From Ambrosia x helenae (taxonomy: Eukaryota > Streptophyta > Magnoliopsida > Asterales > Asteraceae), in contig CM061233.1 of the NCBI GenBank assembly GCA_030844895.1, positions 89,303,563-89,367,562 on the forward strand: 64,000 bases of DNA, written 5' to 3'. The stretch's first letter is position 1, and every line of letters begins with the position of its first letter. Position numbers and translations under genes: made by a program. Shown here one piece after another: positions 53,792 to 64,000 of this stretch. Below the pieces are notes generated by a model. The model worked only from the letters and a program-made list of their open reading frames with translations, was not told where the DNA came from and did not search any database.

Positions 53792-54433
53792 TCAATCGTC
53801 GTCCGTAGAGATGACTGATCCTTCATCCTCACTCTCCTCCGGTAGCTCCTCAGGTTCTTCCTCCTCTTCCTCTTCAATAAGAGCTGCATCAAGTGCCGCT
53901 CCCAAATCATCAAACTCATCCTCCATGGGTTCCTCCTCGGGGTCCTCTTCCCCAATTGGTTCCAAAGCTTCCATAAGCTGGTTGCGAACCATGGCTAACT
54001 CCTCTCGAGTATGCGCCAACTCTTGTTTGGTAGCAGTAGCATCCTGTTTTGCTTCCTCAGCCTCTTTCTTAACTTTCCTTAGTTCGCTGAGTAAGTAGTC
54101 AATCTGTCCCGCCACATGTGTCAATGTCTCGTCAGCATTTCTTCTCCAGAACTGGAACTCCTTAATACCAGTGTAAGCATTATCCAACTCAGTGTGTACA
54201 TGCCTCACCATTCCTGCAAGTGTCCTCTCCCACGAGTCCACAATGGGAGGTACTGTAGCTGGCACCCCATAACTTACGACCCACGAGTGCAAGATGTCCG
54301 TGAACCAACGCCAACGGTTAGTGGCTTCACTCGGCTCGAGTGACGAAGATGGGGCCTCATAAGGGTCATACATGGGGCGTCGCTGCCCGTCATGAGCACG
54401 GTAAGAGTAATTTCGGTGAGCGGGGTTAACCAT
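53792..54433 (-). CDS. Extra ORF upstream of gag in G3, acidic coiled coil
   Basis: ATG 54433 opens about 213 codons, ending at 53792. The N-terminus is Tyr/Arg-rich (MVNPAHRNYSYRAHDGQRR), then a helical domain with WRWFTDILHSWVVSYG and FQFWRRNADETLTH. A coiled coil (KKEAEEAKQDATATKQELAH) and a strongly acidic tail (EEEEEEEPEELPEE) follow. It lies between PBS and gag in the sense orientation. Chromoviruses normally have no ORF here and I do not recognise the protein. TTGCAG just upstream of the ATG could be a splice acceptor. G2 shows no counterpart. Confidence 0.7.
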   Translation of the reverse strand: MVNPAHRNYSYRAHDGQRRPMYDPYEAPSSSLEPSEATNRWRWFTDILHSWVVSYGVPATVPPIVDSWERTLAGMVRHVHTELDNAYTGIKEFQFWRRNADETLTHVAGQIDYLLSELRKVKKEAEEAKQDATATKQELAHTREELAMVRNQLMEALEPIGEEDPEEEPMEDEFDDLGAALDAALIEEEEEEEPEELPEESEDEGSVISTDDD

Positions 54434-54571
54434 AATTACCTGCAATATGTTAGGTTAGTGTTCGATGTCGAGAATAATAAGCGTGCACTGAAGACGATGA
54501 GTGTACTAATACTTATGCTATAATGATTATAGTCTAGAATGCAATGCAATTCCTAGTTCACTATAACCAAT

Positions 54572-54584
54572 GGCTCTGATACCA
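54572..54584 (-). other. G3 primer binding site
   Basis: Minus-strand TGGTATCAGAGCC lies 3 bp after the 5' LTR end (54588): an initiator-Met tRNA primer. Confidence 0.9.
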
Positions 54585-54587
54585 ATC

Positions 54588-57269
54588 TGTCACACCCTCA
54601 AATTTCCACTGCGGAGTTTTACCGCGAGGTGCATGACAAACCAGGACCCATAGCCATAAGTATCATGAACGACTCTAAATGCCCAAACCATTTAGTTCGT
54701 TTTTAAGAAAAAGTTTCAAAGTTTAACCAAGCAATTTAAAGTAATGCGGAAGCGTAAACAAAGTGAAACATTTGCAAAAGTCTGCGCAAGACAACGCGCC
54801 CAAAACCAAAGTTTAAAAGTACGAAATAATAAATATCCATAACCCAAGACACGAATGATGCATGCCCTAAAACGTGCTCCGTACCTAAGGACCTGCAAAG
54901 CATGCTAAAATGTGTCAACATAAAGTCGGTGAGTTCACTATAAATGTAAGCGATGTAAATAATAACGTAGGTTCTCAAACCCAAAAGTCAAGTGTACAAC
55001 GTTGGTCCCTCAGACCCTGTAAACAATAGCTAATTCAAATGTCAGGGGTAGCTAGCCCACTCATGATAACTAAAACCGGCGAATACCGAACTACTAATGA
55101 ACAAGTTCCCATAACCGGGATAAAGATGCCTTGCATCATTGTCCATCGACAATGATTATGTTTGAAGCTAATAGTTCACATCCGTGCTCCCAGCACGATG
55201 TGAGGTTTGTTAGACCTAATAGCGCTATCAACTAATTAACCCGCTTGCCCAACCGGCAATTGATTCGGTATTTTGAAGGACTTAAAAGATGTGTTTGGTT
55301 TAGTTCATCAAGGACATATACATGAATTAGTAAAAATAGATTCACCACGTGAACCATGCACCCCAAACCCGGGATGTGTAAAAGAAAGTTATCTCAAGAT
55401 AGACTAGAAAACGTTACCAATGTGGTCTCAACCCGAGACGCATGCTTTGAGAAAAAGTAGTGAAACTCACCTTATCACGTAAGCAAAGAATCCAAACAGC
55501 AAGTATTATATGCTACCGACACCCTAATAACAGTGTCACTACGTGAGTATAGGCGTAACATCATTACACCATATAACTCGTTTGTCCAAGGCGTTTTAAA
55601 TATTCAAAAGTGTGTATGCGACGCCTAGTGATTCTACATGCAATAGTAAACCCTACGGACTCGTTGGTGAATGAGTTGGTTATAATTAGTTTCTACAGCC
55701 CATATGTGTCGTAAACATGTGTACTTCCGTTATATGTCAATTTTAGATCACCTAAGACCTCAAGTAATCACATAGTCACATAATACACAATCTGTGTTTT
55801 CAGGACAGATTGTGCGCCATCAAAACGAATTTATTTAAAATAGTAAACCAGTGAGTTATCCTCCCAAATTTTTACTGAATTTTCTTTGGGATTCACTTGG
55901 CAATACCTATTTTTGTTTTGTCTTAATTCCAAACCCAAAAATTATAAAAATTCGTACAACACAGCAGTGTTCAGAAAATTTCCACAACAGGTCAGTTTAG
56001 TAGGAAAATTCTTAAAAATTGTGTATTCATCCAAACGAGATGAATCCACTTGGAAAAGCTCTATTTTTCCAGTATTGACCTACTGTAAAAATTTCATAAC
56101 CTAACTCCTTGTAAATCTCAAGTTATGGCCATTTAAAGTTAACCCAATTTACAAATCCGAAAATCTGATATGACCCCTAATCAATTAAAATTCCAAAAAC
56201 GACTCATCCTACGTCCAAAACACATGATTTTACCCATTATGAAAAGCTAAGACCAGGTGTGACCTAACCATGCCAAGAAAACCCTAAAATTATTATGTTA
56301 GAGCCGTGTTACAGCTCCTACAAGTTTGACTAACCATTCTGTCCAGATTTTAGTTTCGCCTAAATCATACTTTAATCGCCTACCGTGTGCACAAAAACTA
56401 TTAACATTCACCAATCATCAACACAAAACATTCCTAATACCTATTTTATCAGATTCTATGATTAAACATGTCAAGATCAAAGCTTTAAGAATCAAAACAC
56501 CAATTACTTGCGCAACAAGTATCCTACGATGTTACTAAGCGTTTATGAGTATGTTTAATCCATTTAATCTTCAAAAAGATTCATGCTTTAATGTTTTATA
56601 AACTCATTCAGACCTGGACAAACTTATTATATGATTTTTATTAATGAAAACACAAGATAAAAGCATAAGAAATCGTAAGATATACCCTTAGCTCTCTCAA
56701 TCGATCAATCGCGCGCCTTGGAGCCTCCCAATTGATGATCTTGAGCCTTAGCAGAGGTTGTTTGAGTGAAATATTCGTGTGGGGCAGTAAGGGGGCGATT
56801 AGGGTTGAGTATGGGGGTTGCATGGGAGTTTAGGTTGCTTAAATATAAGTTTAAGGCGGTTTAGACCCGTCAGTTCGTTTCGAGCGGCCGCTCGGTGCCT
56901 GTGAGCGGCCGCTCACAGGTCCGGGTGGCGCGCTCTTTTCTCGTTTCGTCTCCCGACGCGTTATCCTTCGACATTTTCGTTATTTCGGACCGTAACAAGT
57001 GTAACCCCATGCATTAAGACCCTAATCAACCTCATGCTCCACTTTTAATGATTTCTATTAACGTGTTCGGTTTAGGTTCACATAATTACGTATGGTTTTC
57101 ACATAAGTTTATTTTTCACCAACGTCCGAGGTTCACTAATCATGCAATCACACATTGACTCACAACCATGCACGTATGTCTTATCTAACTAACCCTAGTT
57201 AAGTATAATGCAAGGAAATGTAACTAGAGTTTAGTTAAAGTGAGAACCTGAATTTTTCGGGGTATCACA
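54588..57269 (-). repeat. G3 5' LTR
   Basis: It is the same length as 46117-48798. It lacks the extra 92 bp found beyond the 3' LTR, and its outer end TATCACA directly abuts the TSD TTCGT. The palindromes recur at 56881-56894 and 56898-56919. Confidence 0.92.
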
Positions 57270-57274
57270 TTCGT

Positions 57275-58305
57275 GGAGATGGGAATGAATGAAGAAGTGG
57301 TTTATGAGACATCTGATGGGCACAAGTTGGATCCCGAAAGATCAACTTGGTTTCCTCGAAAGCCCATCACCATTCCAGCCTTACATCAGAATATCCATCA
57401 CACCAAGTCTGCTCACCAGGAGAAGATCATCTCCTGGAAATATGATGAAGAAAAGAGATTGTTTGCTGTGAAAAGGAGAGGGGGAGTGATACAATATTTC
57501 AAAGGTCAAAAGGAGCTGAAATCTCTCCCCCGATGGGATATCCGGGAGCTCAGCAGGGCCCCTTTCATCAATCACTCCCTCGACTCTCAGGCTGCCATGG
57601 TCGAGTGGTTTATCAAGAAGGAATGTGACACCGATTTTCAAATCCTGAAGCCGCAAAAACCAAGAAGGAGAATATCCAAGAAAAGAATCGATCCAGCAAC
57701 CGGATGTGGGATGATAACTTATGTGATTGACCCTCCACAGGTCGTCACACGAGTCCCTATTAGATCTGAGCTTCCAGTAATGCTGAGGGATTTCAAAAAA
57801 GTGGTTTTACGACAGCAACACTGGTGAAGCTGTCATTAAACTGCAGGACGATTCAGAGGCTTTAAGGATTCTGGATCCAGTGGACGTGTTTGCACTCAAT
57901 TTGTCAGATCTGAATATGCTGTTTGCAAATCAGATCAATGTGGGTGCCGGGAACACGTTGTTTGAAGAAGTTGTGTTGTTTAGAAGGGCTGTGGATAGAG
58001 CCATGAATCTGAAAAGAGAGCTGCTTGAGATAATCGACAGGATCAATGCAGCAGATAAAGAAAAGGATGATAGAGAGAAGGCTGCTCATGCTGCTGCTGC
58101 TGCTGGTGCAGAAACTACTCAACCTGAAGTCGAGACTGCTTCAGAGGCACATACAGAAGAACCTGCAACAGTAGCCGATCCTGAAGAAACTGCAACAGAA
58201 TCAACTCAAGCTCCTCAAGTAGTTGAAGAAGATCCAGTTGCGTTATACATGCAAGACCCCCCTGAACAGGTTGAGGGGGAGGAAAGTGAGATCGAGATAG
58301 ATTGA
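57275..58305 (+). pseudogene. Envelope-like third gene of the copia element, 3' part
   Basis: It resumes the frame interrupted at 46116 (GGAGATGGGAATG onward). It contains SWKYDEEKRLFAVKRRGG and ALRILDPVDVFALNLSDLN, a coiled coil near 58000 and an acidic Glu/Thr/Ala-rich tail. A one-base indel in the A6 run 57795-57800 causes a stop at 57825; the remainder is open in the next frame to the stop at 58303. Confidence 0.7.
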
Positions 58306-58330
58306 AGATTGAAGAACTGGTAGCTGTGGT

Positions 58331-58343
58331 CTAGGGGGAGTAT
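58331..58343 (+). other. Copia polypurine tract
   Basis: CTAGGGGGAGTAT directly precedes the 3' LTR start TGTTGGG. Confidence 0.85.
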
Positions 58344-58800
58344 TGTTGGGTTATATTGAGACCACAGTTACCAGAATAGAGACTTTTGATAGTATATTGT
58401 ATAGCTTTATAGTTGAAGGACTTAATATGTAATTATGGAATAGCTTTGTAGCTAAACCCTAAGCTGCGCACTTATCTAGACGGGCTCTGCGCACTTAAGT
58501 TAAGTGCGCAGGCCCAGTGGTTGCCTATATATAGAATGTTATGTGTGCAGCTAGGGTTTAGGGTTTTGGTCATTATCTTTTGATAGCACAAGATAGGTGC
58601 GTACTTGCTGTAATCCATGGTTCTTCAGTGTTAAATCATCAATGGAATTATCGTATTATTCATCTTGTGTGTCGGTTCTTACAATATTCATCTAGTTTCT
58701 TTGATTGTAGAAGATTAGTCACTTAAAACACCTAATTCATAGGTGTTTCTAAGTGATAACAATCTCGTGCACTTACAAGATCTAGCATTTGGGACTTACA
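58344..58800 (+). repeat. Copia 3' LTR
   Basis: 457 bp, matching 34896-35352. The palindrome is at 58487-58511 (loop AGT in place of AGG). Confidence 0.92.
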
Positions 58801-58934
58801 CTGGGTTAGTTTGGGAGTGCCAGTAGAAAATACCTTAAAAGTTAGGAGTGCTGACAAACATTTCTGTAGTTGGGAGTATTGTCGGCCAAACTCTAAAAGT
58901 TGGGAGTATTAAAATCCAATAAACCAAAATATAT

Positions 58935-59286
58935 GGCTTATGAAAGTATGGTAAAAAAGATGAAATGTGCATATAATTTAAATTTAAACGGTATAATATT
59001 TGAGGTGTTTGTATGAATGAGTTGGCTTTCACACATGGATAAACAAGAATCCTCTTTTGTGATTACAAGGGTTTCTTGATTTAGGAACTGTACTTGAACT
59101 TTGTATTATATGTAAGGGTAATAATTAAGTCATCAACTGTTTGTTTGTTGGAAATTACTTTTAGGTTTGAGAGTGAGTTTATTGCATCTAAATTTGAAAC
59201 ATTTTCTGCTCTTTTAGTCTCTTTCTTGGCATATATGAAGTGGATTAGGCTAATAAGCTATTAGTCATTTTTCAGGTTCCATCTTC
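58935..59286. other. Intergenic, nothing recognised
   Basis: AT-rich sequence between two TSD-delimited elements. Confidence 0.4.
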
Positions 59287-59289
59287 TGT

Positions 59290-62177
59290 CACTACAACAA
59301 AAATGGGTTTTTAGTACGCACAAAAGCGTCCTAAAATGTTATTTTATAGGACCTTTTATTTAATAGGACCAACGGTAAAAGCGTTTCATGTAAGGGGGTC
59401 GTAATAAGTCACGAAACTTAAAAAGCGTCATAATATCTCAAATAAGATTATGAAACCAGGTTTATGGTCGCATAATATGTCCCAAAAAAAACTCCTAATA
59501 AAACATATTAGGACACTTTTACAAGGTTTTAACATGTGCTTACCTAGTTTTAATCTTTTAATACATATACAAGAGTCCTAAAAAATTAATTTATAGGACC
59601 CTTATGATGTAACATTATACGAGCATTAGTACCAAAAAAGGGGTCCTAATATCTCAAATAAGATTATGAAACCAATTTTATGGTCGCATAATGTATCAAT
59701 GAACAAACAATATAGCGTCCTAAGAAAAGCATATTGGAACACTTTTACAATGCTCTAACAAATTAAATAGGAAAAAATTTCAAAGTCCTAACAAGTAATA
59801 TGATACAACGTTTTTTTAAACATTCACATTTCACACACAATTTTATGATATACCGTATATAACATCAATTAATGAAAGAAAAAAAAACTTTACTATATTT
59901 CAAATAAGAATATTCATAACAAAAACACTAAACATAAATTTATCCAACATTAATGTGGGTTATGATTTGTGTCCGATGTGCGATGAATTTCCAGAAAGCA
60001 TTCATCATTTGTTCTTTTCATGTGCATTGGCGCAATCACTATGGAAACTTATCTCTCAATGGTTCAAGGTGAGTAACGTGTTCGCTTTCGAGTTCCGAGA
60101 TTTAATGAATATGCATGAATATTGTGGCTGATCAAAGGAAAAGAAGAGGGGGTTTTATGTGGCGTGTATAACGACCATTTGGTGCATCTGGAAAAGTCAG
60201 AATGAAACGGTCTTTGCTCAGAAAGGATGCTCGCTGCAGAGTATGTTGGCGAAATCAAGTCTAGAAGTTATCTTTGGGTTAAGTCAAGGGCGAAACAAAA
60301 TGGTTTGGGATGGGATTTGTGGCGAGCGTTCAGTTTTTAACCTTCTGTATCTTTCATCGCATAATACAATAACATACCAGCTACCGGAAAACTTTCAAAA
60401 AAGATTATTGAGCCTTGAGGTTGGTTTCAAAAGTTCAAGGGGAGCGATTGTAAAATTTTACACCGGCGATTGAGATTTTCACACACGTATAATACAAAAA
60501 AATTAAAATTTAAGGTGGGCGCCCGCACCCCTTGCCGGAACAGTAGGTCCGCCCCTGTGTTTCTAAATCAAATTATGGCCTAAATCAAAAAGCACCAATT
60601 TAGACTTTAAAATTCCTTATATCTCCAAATTATGATTATTTTTTAAAAAAAAAAAATCATCAGACTTTTTACACTATCTCTTGATGAAAAAAATATAACC
60701 CCATTGAGAAAATGCAAAACAAAATCAATAATGAAATTAGCATCTCTAATGAGACTGCGAGACATCATACATACAAAATATAAAACCCCACGAAAAATAG
60801 AACCAGAAAATCCAGTCGTACATCACTAATTTCTAAATCATTTCAAATAATTTCCAAAATTCAACATATAAAAAAAATAAAAGCCCAAAATTCTTCAGAT
60901 AATAAAACATAAAAAAAACCATCAATAATAGAGTAAAATGAACCTGTGGATTGAACCTTTGGTTTGAAGGTGGAGATGTGGTGGCGACGCTGAGGTGGAG
61001 TGGTGGTCGGCGACTGAAACGGACCTGTAAACTGAAACTAGGGTTAAATATTGAGTTGGGTATTTATCTAAAGGGGCAGAGAATAAATTGGGAGGGAGAA
61101 TGAACATTGATGAGATGGAAACTATCAAAATTTGATATTTTAAACAAAAATATGACGCGCCATTTTCAATTTTTCATATTGTCATGTTTTTTTGTTTATT
61201 GACATGAAATACACCAAAACGTGTGTCATTAATTTAGCATATTTTATAAATAACGCTTTTAAATGTTATTAAATAGGCGCTGGTAATTGTTTGTATGTCA
61301 AGAAATGAGTATTTTCTTCTATTGATTGTATCGACGTTAAGATGATTAGTAGGAAAGCCCGCATGCTATAATGTAGTATAGATATTGTATGAAATTGATT
61401 AGTTTGCTACGTGATTTTTTTATTATGACTTAAATAGCAAGTGTCCAATTACGGTGTATTATAATAACACCTATATGATTAACCATCCTATAAAGGTTAA
61501 AATTATAAGACTCAAGTGTTAGGTATCCTATTAAGTTATGTTATAATAAAAATCACTCCATTATGATTAATCGCCCTACAAATGTTAAAATTATAAGACC
61601 CAAGTGTTAGGTGTCCTATTATGTTATGTTATAATAAAACTCTAGTGAATAAGCATTATATAAAACTGATGTTTTATAACTCAAATATCATGCGTCCTAT
61701 TACCATGTATTATAATAACACCACAATGATTAAGCGTCCTATAAAGGTTAAACGTATAAGACCCATGTCTCAAGTGTCCTATTATGTTATGTCCTAATAT
61801 GACTTCGACTATAAAGGGTCCTATAATATGGAACATTTACGACTTCACTATAAAGTGTCGTATCAAGTTATGTTATAATAGGACCCTCGGTGATAAGTGT
61901 CCTATTACATTACCACATAATGGGACACCAACAACTAAATGTCTTATAAATTAATTTATTAGGATCTACATTTATTTTAAGTGTCGTATTAAGTTATATG
62001 ATAATAGGACCTCAAAGAATCATCTGTCCTATTAAATAGTGTTTTAGGACACCGGTTTAGTAACGTATATTATAAAAGGACCCCAAAAGTTCATTCGTCC
62101 TATTAAATAGTTTTTTAGGACCCCACTTTACAAGCGTCCCACACAAAAGGTCCTTAAAAGCCCTTTTTGTTGTAGTG
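59290..62177. mobile_element. CACTA (En/Spm) non-autonomous element
   Basis: The ends are CACTACAACAAAAATGGG and its inverse CCCTTTTTGTTGTAGTG, with a 3-bp TSD TGT (59287-59289 and 62178-62180). Subterminal regions (about 59320-59800 and 61440-62160) carry many GGTCCTA/CCTATTA-type repeats in opposite orientations. There is no transposase. The core (about 59940-61330) is foreign: a reverse-transcriptase-associated fragment and a possible captured gene start on the minus strand near 61130-60950. Confidence 0.9.
59955..60475 (+). pseudogene. zf-RVT-type (reverse transcriptase zinc-binding) fragment
   Basis: It reads CPMCDEFPESIHHLFFSC and LWKLISQWF, followed after an in-frame TGA (about 60129) by ACITTIWCIWKSQNETVF. 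This is the C-terminal zinc-binding domain of LINE-derived reverse transcriptase proteins in plants. There is no RT core upstream. It is likely LINE-derived cargo inside the CACTA element. Confidence 0.7.
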
Positions 62178-62180
62178 TGT

Positions 62181-62938
62181 GTTGTATATGCAGTTTCCTT
62201 ACCAGTGGTTATGAGACTTGATACATAGATGTGATAAGTTTTTTAATTGTTACAACTTCCAACTTAAGTGATTGTTTAGTTGAGTAGGCTAGGAATTATA
62301 GGAGTCATTAAAATGTGTCAGATTAGAGAGATGTGTTGAGTTTTTGAATAGTTGTAGCTTACTTAAGTGATTGTTTAGCTGCTTACTGATTAGGTTTTAG
62401 GTTAGAGAATATGAGTTATTACTGATTAGAATACTATGGACATGCAGTGATTGACAGATTCTGTGGTTAGTTAACTTGAGCCATTTGCAATAGGTTTATC
62501 ACGTCATATTAGAATTTTCAACCTCAGGACCCTTTCGGAGTAATAACTAATGTATATGCATATATGTAACTAAAATTTGCTTCCTATAAATACTACGTCA
62601 TAACATTTTAAATGCTTCCACTCACCTTGATTTGGTTGATTCTAAATTTCGGATTAGTTTCTCGCTAGTTAAAGATACCGATAGGCACCTCCAAATTTGG
62701 TTAGTTTACGGATTTCATAATAGTTTTTCTTATGTTATTGTTAGTTTGTCCGTAATTATGTGGGTTATATATTATACTCATTTGGTTGACTCGTAACTTG
62801 TATCGTAACTTTTTTTTTTTTATTTTTTTTTTTTTTTAATGAAACTAGAAGTGAATATGTATGTTGATTAAAAAAATAAGATCATGCGAACCTAACGTGC
62901 CAAGTCATAGTATCATTCAAATTCATATATAAGATAGT
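62181..62938. other. Intergenic, nothing recognised
   Basis: AT-rich sequence with a poly(T) tract (about 62812-62838). No supported gene. Confidence 0.4.
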
Positions 62939-62985
62939 ACTAGTATTTGACTCGCGGGCTTTGCCCTGCGGATACGTATCTAACC
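62939..62985 (-). mobile_element. Helitron-like 3' terminus (minus strand)
   Basis: Minus-strand order is GGGCAAAGCCC hairpin, a short spacer and CTAGT (62943-62939). The rest of the element is replaced within about 50 bp by the MITE at 62990. Confidence 0.4.
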
Positions 62986-62989
62986 TTTA

Positions 62990-63290
62990 GGGGCTGTTTG
63001 GTAGCCTCTTAATGAAACTCTTAACCATTCAGTGCTGAATGATTCAGCATTCAGCGCGTTTGTTTCAACCTCTAAATGGAATGGTTAAGGCTGAATCATT
63101 AAGACTTGGGATGTTGCTGAACCATTAAACACTGAACTAGGCTGAATCTTAATGAAACTCTCATACAAATGTGGGACAAGAAAACTAACCATTAAAAGGT
63201 CCAACTTAATGATTCAACACTTAACCATACAGACCTCTTAACCATTCAGACTTCTTAATAATTCAGCACTTAATTAACCAAACAGCCCTA
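62990..63290. mobile_element. TIR MITE of about 300 bp
   Basis: The inverted ends GGGGCTGTTTGGT and ACCAAACAGCCCTA enclose repeated TTAATGATTCAG/CTGAATCATTAAG motifs. TSD unclear; superfamily not assigned. Confidence 0.65.
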
Positions 63291-63935
63291 AGTGAGTTAG
63301 AACCATGTAAGAAAAATGGTGACCGACAATAAGTAAAATTTGTTTGTAGTAAAGACAAAATAATTAATTGGTAAGTGTGATAAATTTCTATCAGTGCAAG
63401 AAAGTGGAAAAGATATGGCATCATTAAAAGTATTTTAAAGAAAAGAAAACATTGCGTCTTTGACTCTTTGGTAAAGTGAAACAGATCTTAGTGGTTCAAT
63501 ATTGAAATGTTTTACATATTTAATATTTAATATTTCTAAAGTAGATCACATGGCCTTTGCCAAAGGCATTAGTGTAGTAACATTTTTGTGGTGTGATAAA
63601 ACTTAAGAACTATAACGTTTTGAGTTTGAATCTTACAATGAGGTTTTTTTTATAATTAGGAGTTTTCTCCTGAATTAGTAACTTGCTGGTGAAATATGAT
63701 CGCGTGATAACACTGGTGTCACAATGATACTCCAGTGATCCATGAGTGATTCCAATTGACCCTTCAAAAAAAATTAAAAAAAATAAGCACATGGCCTTTA
63801 CATTTCACTTTGGAAACACAAATGTGCACAGCATCTTAGCACCACCTGCACAGTAGTCATGAGAAATGAGTGACATTTAGCCTAAGGGGTGTGGGGACAG
63901 CATAGGCCCGACAAGCTTAAGCTTGGCCTGGCAAC
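63291..63935. other. Intergenic, nothing recognised
   Basis: No supported ORF. A stretch near 63600-63640 resembles a degenerate SINE B box (GAGTTTGAATCTTAC). Confidence 0.35.
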
Positions 63936-64000
63936 CAGTGGCGAAGCTTGGCCCGAAGGTTCGGGGGTCGGAAGTTACCGGGGGGTCGGAAGTCACCGGG
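63936..64000 (+). mobile_element. Possible hAT element left end, cut by window edge
   Basis: CAGTGGCGAAGCTTGG resembles plant hAT termini of the CAGTGGCGGA type. A short repeat GGGGGTCGGAAGT.AC follows twice. The remainder lies outside the window. Confidence 0.35.

Larger units (their letters stand above)
46117..57269 (-). mobile_element. G3: full-length chromodomain Ty3/gypsy element
   Basis: Near-identical LTRs occur at 46117-48798 and 54588-57269 (2682 bp each; reading them side by side I found 4 differences). TSD TTCGT flanks the element at 46112-46116 and 57270-57274. Minus-strand order: 5' LTR, PBS, extra ORF, gag with an intron, pol with C-terminal chromodomain, tandem polypurine tracts, 3' LTR. 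Structure and domain order fit a Tekay-like chromovirus. It is a young insertion; one indel separates gag from pol. Confidence 0.92.
34896..58800 (+). mobile_element. Sirevirus-like Ty1/copia retrotransposon with envelope-like gene
   Basis: LTRs of 457 bp (34896-35352 and 58344-58800; I count 5 differences) are flanked by TSD TTGGG/CTGGG (one mismatch). Order on the plus strand: PBS, long leader, gag with two zinc knuckles, pol (protease, integrase, RT, RNase H), an internal promoter-like region, an envelope-like ORF, PPT and LTR. Protease-integrase-RT order defines copia. The large size (about 12.7 kb without the nested G3), the GGGGGAGA tract after pol and the third ORF fit Sirevirus/SIRE. 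Several frameshifts and stops make this copy inactive. Confidence 0.85.
34626..58925. mobile_element. Mutator-type MITE split by a copia insertion
   Basis: The left end begins GGAATATTGGATTTTAATAC and the right end is its near-complement (TTAAAATCCAATAAACC). Flanks are an exact 9-bp TSD AAAATATAT (34617-34625 and 58926-58934). The arms carry ACTCCCAACT-type repeats and CTGACGTGGCATG blocks. The original MITE was only about 395 bp (34626-34895 plus 58801-58925); the rest is the nested copia element. Confidence 0.85.

Noticed and set aside
60514..60558. CAGGGGCGGACCTACTG on the minus strand, similar to some hAT termini
   Set aside because: No partner end or 8-bp duplication was found within the CACTA element.
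61321..61383. Minus-strand TCTATACTACATTATAGCATG resembling a Helitron 5' end inside the CACTA element
   Set aside because: No matching hairpin plus CTAGT end was found to its left; not enough to annotate an element.
1..64000. CRISPR arrays, rRNA genes, intact tRNA genes, bacterial operons
   Set aside because: None seen. The B-box-like sequences present are in SINE-like repeats that do not fold as tRNAs.

Overview
The window reads as plant nuclear DNA, most likely a eudicot and probably Asteraceae (inferred from the style of the repeats; I could run no search). There is no bacterial or viral gene organisation. The only recognisable host locus is a broken UDP-glycosyltransferase (UGT75-like) on the minus strand at about 15.0-17.5 kb. 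Nearly everything else is transposable elements, many of which can be delimited to the base by target-site duplications (TSDs).

Layout. 0-7.6 kb: AT-rich intergenic DNA with a Mutator-type element (189-1171), a hAT element (1815-3153, 8-bp TSD), a second Mutator-type element (5329-6534) and Helitron-like termini. 7.6-14.8 kb: a mosaic with Helitron termini; it carries intron-containing fragments of an SCD1-like DENN/WD40 gene (9.5-11.2 kb), a third Mutator-type element (11489-12856) and hAT-like elements. 15.0-17.5 kb: two partial UGT copies plus tRNA-like SINEs. 17.6-34.5 kb: a minus-strand Ty3/gypsy element (called G1) of Tat-like organisation. G1 has an antisense additional gene and a 131-bp hairpin-rich tandem array downstream of pol. 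It is interrupted by a small 135-bp-LTR element in its left LTR and by a plus-strand gypsy element (G2) in its integrase region. G2 itself holds a solo LTR inside gag.

34.6-58.9 kb is a Russian-doll nest. A Mutator-type MITE (34626-58925, 9-bp TSD) contains a 12.7-kb Sirevirus-like Ty1/copia element (34896-58800). That element in turn contains a complete minus-strand chromodomain gypsy element (G3, 46117-57269), inserted in its envelope-like third gene. LTR divergence agrees with this order: I count 5 differences in 457 bp for the copia LTRs and 4 in 2682 bp for the G3 LTRs. 59.3-62.2 kb: a CACTA element (TSD TGT) carrying a reverse-transcriptase zinc-binding fragment. The window ends in a small MITE and the start of another hAT-like element.

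Most interesting signals. (1) The copia envelope-like gene is preceded by an internal copy of the LTR core promoter, with the same GC-rich palindrome about 15 bp upstream of a TATA box, followed by a leader with the same repeated motif. (2) G3 and its solo-LTR relative carry two tandem polypurine tract/U3 starts, and the two insertions appear to have used different ones. (3) G3 has an extra acidic coiled-coil ORF upstream of gag. (4) G2 and G3 share an intron near the start of gag. (5) The G1 3' region holds seven satellite-like units with four inverted repeats each.
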